A stretch of 7,471 nt of DNA from Candidatus Omnitrophota bacterium (GTDB lineage Bacteria > Omnitrophota > Gorgyraeia > Zapsychrales > Fredricksoniimonadaceae): contig JAEUSC010000353.1 in the NCBI GenBank assembly GCA_016789035.1, positions 1 through 7,471 of the forward strand, given 5' to 3'. Positions 1-6,118 of this stretch are shown here, in pieces. Below the pieces are notes generated by a model. The model worked only from the letters and a program-made list of their open reading frames with translations, had not been told where the DNA came from and did not search any database. The first letter of the stretch is position 1; every line of letters begins with the position of its first letter. A program made the translations under genes and the position numbers.

Positions 1-551
1 ATAAATCCCCAGTAGCGGCTGTCATGGCTGGAATTGCTGTTATCACCCAGGGCAAAATAATGTCCGGTCGGAACAACAACCTTTTCCCCCTTCTCTCCAT
101 AAGGGCCGCCATTATAGTAATAACGATTTCGAATGCGCGGCTCGTCAACAACAGAACCGTTAACAAAAATTTTACCTTCCTTAATCTCAACGGTCTCACC
201 GCCAAAGGCAATCAACCGCTTGATAAAATCCCGTGTGTTGTCCTCGGGATAAACGAAGACAATAATATCACCCCGCTGCGGCTTACTTAATCCTGGTAAG
301 CGGGCCTTGGCCAACTCTTCCGGAACGTGTACCTTTTCGCGATTACGGATAGCAAAAAACTCGGGAAGGACTTTAGGACCATACCGCAGTTTATTAACAA
401 ACAATCGATCACCTTCAATCAGGGTCATACGCATAGAGCCGCTGGGGATCTTAAACGGCTGAAAAAAATACGTCCGAATAAAAGCAGCTAAAACCAGAGC
501 AATGAGAATGGACTCAATCCATTCTCGCATTTCAGATTTAGTTCTTGCCAT
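1..551 (-). CDS. lepB: Signal peptidase I (LepB), 3' end cut by window edge
   Basis: Membrane-bound serine/lysine protease that removes signal peptides from exported proteins on the outer face of the inner membrane. The visible 183 residues begin with a short cytoplasmic stretch and one hydrophobic segment (about residues 12-30). The catalytic box IPSGSM follows, with Ser39 as the expected nucleophile. The second box, DFIKRLIAFGGE, carries the expected general base Lys111. The late conserved box GDN...HDSRYWG lies at residues 169-182, just before the sequence runs out, so only a short C-terminal part should be missing. The start is ATG at 551, preceded by GAGG six bases away; this site overlaps the lepA stop, leaving an 8-bp gap and suggesting coupling to lepA. 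Two small deviations are visible: after the catalytic Ser-Met the family usually has x-Pro-Thr-Leu but here it is Arg-Met-Thr-Leu, and the usual Pro-Gly after the lysine box is Gly-Gly. Identity is secure; no second lepB copy can be judged from here. Confidence 0.95.
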   Translation of the reverse strand, partial: MARTKSEMREWIESILIALVLAAFIRTYFFQPFKIPSGSMRMTLIEGDRLFVNKLRYGPKVLPEFFAIRNREKVHVPEELAKARLPGLSKPQRGDIIVFVYPEDNTRDFIKRLIAFGGETVEIKEGKIFVNGSVVDEPRIRNRYYYNGGPYGEKGEKVVVPTGHYFALGDNSNSSHDSRYWGF

Positions 552-557
552 ATCAAA

Positions 558-562
558 CCTCA
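558..562 (-). promoter_or_regulatory. Shine-Dalgarno site of lepB
   Basis: TGAGG, read on the minus strand, lies six bases before the lepB ATG. Its TGA is at the same time the lepA stop codon. A ribosome finishing lepA thus ends on the lepB binding site, which favours coupled translation. The coupling is inferred from the layout only. Confidence 0.7.
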
Positions 563-2350
563 AATTTTTAAGGCCGCTAAAAAAGCTTCCTGTGGAACTT
601 CAACTCGCCCGATCTGTTTGAGCTTCTTTTTTCCTTCCTTTTGTTTCTCCCAAAGCTTACGTTTACGGGTAATGTCCCCACCATAACATTTGGCTGTCAC
701 GTTTTTTCCGGCCGCTTTGATTCTCGCGCTGGAGATGATTCTTCCATCGGCGGCGGCCTGGACTTTGACCTCGAACAACTGCTGCGGGATTAAATCTTTA
801 AGCTTGGTAACCAGTGCGAGACCCTTTTCATAAGCCCGGTCCTTATGAACCAGACATGAAAAGGCGTCACAAACCTCATCGTTGATCAGTATATCAAGTT
901 TTGTGATCTGCGCTGAAATGTATCCTTTAAATTCATAATCAATTGACCCATATCCTCTCGTGGCGGACTTGATCATATCATTAAAATCCACGATCACCTC
1001 CGACAAAGGAATATCATAAACAATTTTCATGCGGTCAGAGACGTATTCACTTTTAACGAAGATTCCCCGCTTGCGTTTGGCCAACTCCATAACTCCATCC
1101 ATGTGGGCAACGGGCGTGAATACTGAAACCGTTAAATACGGCTCCTCAATCTTTGAAATATCGCTGGAACTTGGCAGCTCGGAAGGATTCTCAAGATCAT
1201 AAGCCTCACCTTCCTTCTTTGTGACTCGATAACCGACGTTTGGAGTAGTTAAAATCAAATTCAAATCGTATTCTCGCTCCAAACGTTCCTGCACAATTTC
1301 CATGTGCAACAACCCTAAAAAACCGCATCGAAACCCATGACCGAACGATTGGGAAGTTTCATGTTCATATACAAAGCTCGGATCGCTTAAACGCAATTTA
1401 TCGATCGCTTCTCTCAAATTCATATAATCTTTTGAATTGACGGGATAAACACCGCAGAAGACCAATGGTTTGAGCTGACGGTACCCTTCAAGTGCGCTCT
1501 GCGTAGGGCGATTCACCTCAGTAATCGTATCACCCACTCGGGCTTCTTTAGGATCATGCAAATTGCAAGTAATATAACCAACCTCTCCGGGCCCTAGTTC
1601 TTTAACCTGCACAGCACCGGGCGAAAAGACACCGACTTCTTCAATGGTGAAATCCTTACCAACATTCATCATCCGGATCTTCACACCCGGCTTGATGCTT
1701 CCGTCCAAAACTCGGATATAAACAATGATCCCCTTATAAATGTCATACTTCATGTCAAAGATAAGCGCTTTTAACGGTGCTGTGTCATCCCCCTCGGGCG
1801 CGGGAATGTAATCCACAATTTTCTCAAACAACTGATCAATGTTGATACCTTCCTTGGCAGATACCAGGACCATATTTTCTTCTCTAAATTTGAAGATCTC
1901 TGTAAGCTGGCGCTTAACATCGTCAATATCAATATTGGCAATGTCGATCTTATTGATAACTGGAAGGATCTCAAGATTGTTTTCAATGGCCAAATAATTG
2001 TTCGCAATCGTCTGTGATTCAACACCCTGCGAAGCGTCCACTAACAATAGGGCACCTTCACATGCTCTGAGTGATTTCTCAACTTCATAAGAAAAATCGA
2101 CGTGGCCGGGCGTGTCGATCAAATTAAAAATATAAGACTTTCCATCTTTAGCCTTATAGTCCAGGCGAACAGCCGAGGCCTTTATTGTAATTCCGCGCTC
2201 ACGCTCTAAATCCATATCGTCCAGCATTTGATTACGGAATTTCCGTTCATCAATCGCACCGGCAAAAAGCATCAAACGATCCGCCAGTGTTGACTTTCCA
2301 TGGTCAATATGGGCAATGATTGAAAAATTTCTAATGTGTGATTTTTCCAT
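560..2350 (-). CDS. lepA: Elongation factor 4 (LepA), translation GTPase
   Basis: Ribosome-associated GTPase of the EF-G-like family, linked to back-translocation, ribosome biogenesis and translation under stress. At 596 residues it is full length for the family. All GTPase motifs are visible: G1 AHIDHGKST (13-21), G2 RERGITIKA (50-58), G3 DTPGHVDF (79-86, with the catalytic-type His83), G4 NKID (133-136) and G5 SAKEG (164-168). The LepA-specific C-terminal domain is recognisable by KCYGGD followed by TRKRKLWEKQKEGKKK and the final PQEAFLAAL, which separates it from EF-G and from BipA/TypA. Minor deviations in that tail are a glycine in AAGKNV where the family usually has arginine, and LWEKQK for the common LLEKQK. 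The ATG at 2350 fits the family N-terminus exactly. Only a weak purine stretch (GTAAGA) precedes it, so translation may depend on coupling to cmk, whose stop is 11 bp upstream. lepB follows 8 bp downstream, an arrangement also seen in enterobacteria. Confidence 0.98.
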   Translation of the reverse strand: MEKSHIRNFSIIAHIDHGKSTLADRLMLFAGAIDERKFRNQMLDDMDLERERGITIKASAVRLDYKAKDGKSYIFNLIDTPGHVDFSYEVEKSLRACEGALLLVDASQGVESQTIANNYLAIENNLEILPVINKIDIANIDIDDVKRQLTEIFKFREENMVLVSAKEGINIDQLFEKIVDYIPAPEGDDTAPLKALIFDMKYDIYKGIIVYIRVLDGSIKPGVKIRMMNVGKDFTIEEVGVFSPGAVQVKELGPGEVGYITCNLHDPKEARVGDTITEVNRPTQSALEGYRQLKPLVFCGVYPVNSKDYMNLREAIDKLRLSDPSFVYEHETSQSFGHGFRCGFLGLLHMEIVQERLEREYDLNLILTTPNVGYRVTKKEGEAYDLENPSELPSSSDISKIEEPYLTVSVFTPVAHMDGVMELAKRKRGIFVKSEYVSDRMKIVYDIPLSEVIVDFNDMIKSATRGYGSIDYEFKGYISAQITKLDILINDEVCDAFSCLVHKDRAYEKGLALVTKLKDLIPQQLFEVKVQAAADGRIISSARIKAAGKNVTAKCYGGDITRKRKLWEKQKEGKKKLKQIGRVEVPQEAFLAALKI

Positions 2351-2361
2351 TCTTACTGTTT

Positions 2362-3024
2362 CTAATTAATGTGTTCTAATATTTTGTAAGCCGTTTGTTC
2401 GACGGATAACCCGGTTGAATCAATAACAATCATGTCCGTAGTTTTCTTAAGTGGGCCAACAGCTCGGCTCAGATCCTTTTGATCGCGTTCCCGTAAGTCC
2501 TTTTTAAGCGCTTCCTCATCAAAGACTTTACCCTGAGCCCTGAGCTCGCGGATCCTTCGCTGGCAGCGCTCTTCAACGTCCGCATCAAGATAAAATTTAT
2601 AGGTCGCTTCTGGAAAGACGACTGTACCTAAATCGCGTCCTTCGCCAACCAACGAACGGGCACGTCCAAAAGCCTTTTGCCATTCAACTAAAATCTCACG
2701 GACTTTTCCGGCCCGGGCTGTATAAAATGTATTGTTGGTCACATCAAGAGACCGGATCGCTTCACTGACATCTTCGCCATCCAACGTAATGCGCAAACCT
2801 CCTTGACCATCATCCACAAACTCTATTTTGGTCTTAAGCGCCACACTCTTTAATGCATCCTCATCTTCCATGTTAATTTCCAACCGCAATGCTTTTAACG
2901 TTAATGCACGGTACATTGCTCCCGTATCCAAATAAGAAATATTCAGCAATTTGGCCAGTTGCTTAGCAACAGTGCTCTTGCCGGCTCCAGCCGGACCGTC
3001 TAAAGTGATGATTATTCGATTCAT
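2362..3024 (-). CDS. cmk: Cytidylate kinase (CMP/dCMP kinase)
   Basis: Cytoplasmic nucleoside monophosphate kinase that phosphorylates CMP and dCMP with ATP, feeding CTP and dCTP pools for RNA, DNA and phospholipid synthesis. The 220-residue length is normal for bacterial Cmk. The P-loop GPAGAGKST is at residues 10-18, followed by YLDTGAMYRA (31-40), which belongs to the nucleotide-binding core. The family signature GRDLGTVVFPEA is in the middle, and the lid region appears as RDQKD...RAVGPLKK near the C-terminus. The usual motif VSxVA before the GRD box is replaced by TFYTARA, a tolerable family variation. The ATG at 3024 starts two bases after the tyrA stop and has no clear Shine-Dalgarno site. 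A small inverted repeat (GGTTA/TAACC) spans the junction, so translation probably depends on coupling with tyrA. In many bacteria cmk is followed by rpsA; here lepA follows instead. Confidence 0.97.
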   Translation of the reverse strand: MNRIIITLDGPAGAGKSTVAKQLAKLLNISYLDTGAMYRALTLKALRLEINMEDEDALKSVALKTKIEFVDDGQGGLRITLDGEDVSEAIRSLDVTNNTFYTARAGKVREILVEWQKAFGRARSLVGEGRDLGTVVFPEATYKFYLDADVEERCQRRIRELRAQGKVFDEEALKKDLRERDQKDLSRAVGPLKKTTDMIVIDSTGLSVEQTAYKILEHIN

Positions 3025-3026
3025 GG

Positions 3027-3884
3027 TTATGATTTTTCTAACCGCTCACGGATAGCTTTGGCTTGCGTGAAAGTATCCGTTAAACCCTGCTGATCTGCAT
3101 CAACGATGGCTTTGCGAATGGACCCGAGAACTTTAGCGTACTCATCCAGTGCTTTTAAAATATTTTTAGTATTCGACACACAGATGTCATTCCACATTTT
3201 CGGATCGGATCCCGCAATTCGTGTAGTATCCCGCAGGCTCTGAGTAGTGTACGAAAGATACTGTTCCGGAATAGACTTCGCCAAAGAATACGCCATTACA
3301 TGGGGTAAATGACTGATACAAGCAAAAACCTCATCGTGTTCAGCCGGCGGCATGAACTTCACGTGTGCTCCCAACTGCGTCCAGAAATGTTTGACCTTTT
3401 CTTTGGCCAAGCGGTTTGTCTTTTCGGTGGGTGTCATGACACACGTCGTATTAACAAACAAATCTGCGCTGCCCGCTTGCGGTCCGCTTTTTTCTGATCC
3501 TGCAATCGGATGGGATCCCACAAATAAAAAAGATGGATGCAAATTTTTCTGAGCCTGGTCCACAATCAGTGCCTTTGTACTGCCCACATCCGTCACAATG
3601 GCTCCCCGTTTACCATGAGCATTCACCACAGGAATCGCTTCAATTATTGCATTAACCGGAGCAGCTAAAATGATCAGCTCCGCATCTTTTAACGCGTCCT
3701 TGATATTTTTGGTCCCGGAATGAATTGCCCCTTGCTCTTTGGCCGCTTCCAACGTCGCATCTTTTCTTGCTACCCCTACAATTTCCTTGGCCAAATTTTT
3801 CTTTCGCATGGCCATACCAATGGAAGCGCCAATTAAACCCACTCCAACAATCGTTACTTTTCTAAAAAGTTCTTTTCGAAACAC
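3027..3884 (-). CDS. tyrA: Prephenate/arogenate dehydrogenase (TyrA)
   Basis: Oxidative decarboxylation of prephenate to 4-hydroxyphenylpyruvate, or of arogenate to tyrosine, the committed step of the tyrosine branch. The 285-residue protein has an N-terminal Rossmann fold with GVGLIG (14-19). The catalytic region GSHPIAGSEKSG follows, with His125 equivalent to the family catalytic histidine. The helical dimerisation domain contains HDEVFACISHLPH (183-195) and TRIAGSDPKMWNDI (221-234). After the second Rossmann strand the sequence reads GVARKDAT rather than ending in the acidic residue typical of NAD-specific enzymes, which suggests NADP use. There is no C-terminal ACT domain and no fused chorismate mutase. 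The frame stays open to a TTG at 3908, but the GTG at 3884 is preferred: AGAGGA lies six bases before it, whereas nothing purine-rich precedes the TTG. It lies 59 bp after aroF and 2 bp before cmk. The sequence alone does not settle prephenate versus arogenate as substrate. Confidence 0.94.
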   Translation of the reverse strand: MFRKELFRKVTIVGVGLIGASIGMAMRKKNLAKEIVGVARKDATLEAAKEQGAIHSGTKNIKDALKDAELIILAAPVNAIIEAIPVVNAHGKRGAIVTDVGSTKALIVDQAQKNLHPSFLFVGSHPIAGSEKSGPQAGSADLFVNTTCVMTPTEKTNRLAKEKVKHFWTQLGAHVKFMPPAEHDEVFACISHLPHVMAYSLAKSIPEQYLSYTTQSLRDTTRIAGSDPKMWNDICVSNTKNILKALDEYAKVLGSIRKAIVDADQQGLTDTFTQAKAIRERLEKS

Positions 3885-3943
3885 ATTGCATCCTCTCGTT
3901 AAACACAAATTGTCATTGAAAGGAAAATTTATAATTTAGAAAA
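3885..3943 (-). other. AT-rich spacer between aroF and tyrA
   Basis: A 59-bp gap that is markedly more AT-rich than the flanking genes. On the minus strand it contains AAATTATAAATTT, a short inverted repeat that includes a TATAAA box, and it ends in the tyrA Shine-Dalgarno site. I see no good -35 box at suitable spacing, no GC-rich stem with a T run, and no operator I recognise. An internal promoter is possible but not supported beyond the AT content. Confidence 0.35.
3891..3896 (-). promoter_or_regulatory. Shine-Dalgarno site deciding the GTG start of tyrA
   Basis: AGAGGA on the minus strand, six bases before GTG at 3884. It supports the GTG over the TTG 24 bases upstream. An ATG also lies close by (3888-3886) but is out of frame. 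Confidence 0.75.
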
Positions 3944-4960
3944 TCAGAGTTCTTTTCCTACGGCCTGCGCAACAACCCTTAATTCTTTCATTAGCACATC
4001 AAACTTTGTAGGTAACAGAGATTGTGCTCCGTCAGACAATGCTTCTTCAGGATTTTCATGGACCTCAATCATTAGACCATTAGCCCCTGCAGCAACCGCA
4101 GCCTTTGCTCCGCTTGGAACAAGATTCCACACACCCGTTCCATGGCTAGGATCGACAATGATAGGCAAATGTGATAATTTCTGCACCACCGGAACCGCAT
4201 TAATGTCCAAGGTATTGCGGTAAGCTGTCTCATATGTACGAATACCGCGTTCACAAAAGATGACGTTGAAATTTCCACTAGCCATTACATACTCAGCGGA
4301 CATTAACCATTCTTTGATCGTCGCGCTTAAACCACGTTTAATCATAACAGGTTTACGGGTCGCCCCAATCTCCTTAAGCAGTGAAAAATTCTGCATGTTG
4401 CGGGCGCCAAGCTGGAAAATGTCCACGTACTTTGCCACCAACTCGACCTGGCGAGTATCCATGACTTCCGTGATGGTTGCAATGCGCAACTCTCCGGCGA
4501 CATCACGCATGATCTTAAGTCCGTCTTCACCCATCCCCTGAAAATCGTATGGAGATGTTCTGGGTTTAAATGCCCCTCCGCGCAGGATGTTGGCTCCCGC
4601 AGCCTTAACTTTTTTTGCAATGGAACGAAACTCATCCAAACCCTCGACAGAACAAGGACCGGCCATGACAACCAACTTTTTCCCGCCAATCGTCACATCG
4701 TCGTTGATTTTAATAACCGTGTTCTCTTTCTTAAACTCTCTGGAAACAAGCTTATACGGAGCCAAAACAGGCATAACTTGCTCTACCCCCGGAAAGACTT
4801 CCAGGGGTGTCATACGCAGAACATCTTCGGGACCTATAAAACCAATGACCGTTCGTTCCACTCCTCGGGAAATATGCGCCTTTAATCCCAAGATCTCCGC
4901 TTTATCCACAATGTGCTTGACCTGCTCTTCCGTTGCATCCTTCTTAAGAATAACTATCAT
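3944..4960 (-). CDS. aroF: 3-deoxy-7-phosphoheptulonate (DAHP) synthase, with regulatory N-terminal domain
   Basis: Condenses phosphoenolpyruvate and erythrose 4-phosphate to DAHP, the first step of the shikimate pathway. It is of the Thermotoga/Bacillus-like class I-beta type and 338 residues long, the same length I recall for the Thermotoga maritima enzyme. Residues 1 to about 68 form the ferredoxin-like domain (MIVILKKDAT onward), which in that enzyme mediates feedback inhibition by Tyr and Phe. The catalytic barrel follows with GPCSVE (101-106), RGGAFKPRTSPYDFQG (127-142), IKRG (207-210) and DPSHGTG (270-276). Expected metal ligands Cys103, His273, Glu299 and Asp310 are all present. The frame is open to a TTG at 4999, but ATG at 4960 has AGAGGAG five bases before it and gives the typical N-terminus, so the extra 13 residues are rejected. 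A 63-bp spacer separates it from hisC. The feedback role is known for the family and inferred here. The symbol aroF is used in the broad sense. Confidence 0.96.
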   Translation of the reverse strand: MIVILKKDATEEQVKHIVDKAEILGLKAHISRGVERTVIGFIGPEDVLRMTPLEVFPGVEQVMPVLAPYKLVSREFKKENTVIKINDDVTIGGKKLVVMAGPCSVEGLDEFRSIAKKVKAAGANILRGGAFKPRTSPYDFQGMGEDGLKIMRDVAGELRIATITEVMDTRQVELVAKYVDIFQLGARNMQNFSLLKEIGATRKPVMIKRGLSATIKEWLMSAEYVMASGNFNVIFCERGIRTYETAYRNTLDINAVPVVQKLSHLPIIVDPSHGTGVWNLVPSGAKAAVAAGANGLMIEVHENPEEALSDGAQSLLPTKFDVLMKELRVVAQAVGKEL

Positions 4961-5023
4961 GTTTACTCCTCTGGTTATTTTCCTTGTGCCAACGCCCAAA
5001 CATCTTAATCAAACGCAACACGC
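4961..5023 (-). other. Spacer between the hisC-type gene and aroF
   Basis: A 63-bp gap, the longest in the window. It ends with the aroF Shine-Dalgarno site. I found no convincing promoter boxes, no terminator-like stem with a T run and no leader peptide rich in aromatic codons. It contains one copy of an 11-base direct repeat whose other copy lies in the 3' end of the upstream gene. Confidence 0.4.
4966..4972 (-). promoter_or_regulatory. Strong Shine-Dalgarno site of aroF
   Basis: AGAGGAG on the minus strand, five bases before the ATG at 4960. It is the strongest ribosome binding site in the window and fixes the aroF start, since the longer frame from TTG at 4999 has no comparable site. Confidence 0.85.
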
Positions 5024-5059
5024 TTAAGATTCACGCAGCACTTCGTTTAACATCTTAAT
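4999..5059. repeat. 11-base direct repeat, two copies 50 bp apart
   Basis: AACATCTTAAT occurs at 4999-5009 and again at 5049-5059 on the plus strand. One copy is in the hisC-aroF spacer and the other in the last codons of the hisC-type gene (Ile-Lys-Met-Leu). The match is exact; a biological role is not evident and chance is a fair explanation. Confidence 0.4.
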
Positions 5060-6118
5060 GAGCAGCCGATTTTCTTTTTGGGATCCTATCGTCACGCGAA
5101 TATATTGGTTTAAACCCCACGCTTTCATATCTCTGATAATGATCCCCCGCTTCATCAACTTCTGGGCGATAATCGAACTGTCAGTCTTAACGTTTATTAA
5201 AATAAAGTTCGTAAAACTTTGCTCATAAGCCACATTCATCGATTTGAGACTTTTGTATAAAAAGATTCTTTCTTCTTCAACGGCTTTAGCGATTCTGCGG
5301 TAAAAGCCCTTGTCTTTCAAACACGCAATGGCTGCGGCCTGCGCTATTGAATTCACATTAAATGGTTCGCGCAAACGGTTTAAGTGATCGATAATTTTAG
5401 CATCTGCCACGCCATATCCCACTCGAAGTCCAGCAAGACCATACATCTTAGAAAACGTGCGGGTGACAATAACATTAGGATATGAGCGCAAAAGATCTAT
5501 ACCGTTAGGGTAGTCTTTTTCGTGAACGTATTCAAAATAAGCTTCATCAATAAAGATGATGATGTCCCTGCGGAGGTCGGAAAGAAACTCCAGCAATTGA
5601 GCACGCGGAACGTATGTTCCTGCGGGATTATCTGGGTTTCCGATAAAAATGATTTTTGTGTTGGCATTCACAGCCTTTTTCATTCCAGGCAGATCGTACC
5701 GGAAATCCCGGAGAGGCACGGATCGGACAATCGCACCCTCTAGTAAAGAGGCGATTTCATAAATTAGAAATGACGGCTGAGCAATCACAACCTCATCGCC
5801 TTTTCCAACATAAGCCCGCACGGCCAGGACTATAATCTCATCAGATCCATTGCCAAAAATTAACTGGTCTTCTTCAACACCCAGTTGGCGCGCTAATTCA
5901 TGACGAAGATAAAAACAAGCCCCATCAGGATACCGGTTGACAGTCCTTGAGGCCGCGGCCATGGCTCGCAAAACCTTGGGCGAAGGTCCATAGGGATTTT
6001 CGTTGGATGCTAATTTTATAACTGTTTTTAGCCCCAACTCCCTTTTGACATCTTCAATCGGTTTTCCCGGAATATACGGTTTAACCTTTAAAATATTTTC
6101 TTTAGGTGTAATGTTCAT
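5024..6118 (-). CDS. hisC: HisC-type PLP aminotransferase, probably for aromatic amino acids
   Basis: Fold-type I pyridoxal-phosphate aminotransferase of the histidinol-phosphate aminotransferase family, 364 residues, normal length. Visible landmarks are KLASNENPYGPSPKV (35-49), NRYPDG (61-66), FGNGSDE (88-94), the cofactor-binding NPDNPAGTY (161-169), DEAYFEY (191-197), SKMYGLAGLRVGYG (223-236) with Lys224 as expected Schiff-base lysine, and YIRVTIG (339-345), whose arginine binds the substrate carboxylate. The family is named for histidine synthesis, but members within aromatic operons, as in Bacillus subtilis, also transaminate phenylpyruvate and 4-hydroxyphenylpyruvate. Its position between pheA and aroF, with no his gene in view, points to that role or to a dual one. 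The start is ATG at 6118, overlapping the pheA stop as ATGA. The frame is open to a GTG at 6160, but that would add 14 residues foreign to the family. No strong Shine-Dalgarno site precedes the ATG, so termination-reinitiation from pheA is likely. Confidence 0.92.
   Translation of the reverse strand: MNITPKENILKVKPYIPGKPIEDVKRELGLKTVIKLASNENPYGPSPKVLRAMAAASRTVNRYPDGACFYLRHELARQLGVEEDQLIFGNGSDEIIVLAVRAYVGKGDEVVIAQPSFLIYEIASLLEGAIVRSVPLRDFRYDLPGMKKAVNANTKIIFIGNPDNPAGTYVPRAQLLEFLSDLRRDIIIFIDEAYFEYVHEKDYPNGIDLLRSYPNVIVTRTFSKMYGLAGLRVGYGVADAKIIDHLNRLREPFNVNSIAQAAAIACLKDKGFYRRIAKAVEEERIFLYKSLKSMNVAYEQSFTNFILINVKTDSSIIAQKLMKRGIIIRDMKAWGLNQYIRVTIGSQKENRLLIKMLNEVLRES

Noticed and set aside
24..290. 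88-codon plus-strand frame at the left edge
   Set aside because: It is antisense to lepB, whose catalytic boxes are read on the minus strand through the same bases.
4342..4689. 115-codon minus-strand frame inside aroF
   Set aside because: Out-of-frame shadow of aroF; the aroF frame through this stretch contains the metal and substrate motifs.
4961..5023. Attenuator, T-box or leader peptide before aroF
   Set aside because: The 63-bp gap is too short for a T-box. No run of Phe or Tyr codons with a start codon and no terminator-like stem with a T run was found.
4587..5027. 146-codon open frame on the plus strand opposite aroF and the hisC-aroF spacer
   Set aside because: It lies antisense to a clearly real gene with intact DAHP synthase motifs and has no recognisable domain. 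Open antisense frames of this kind are common by codon bias.
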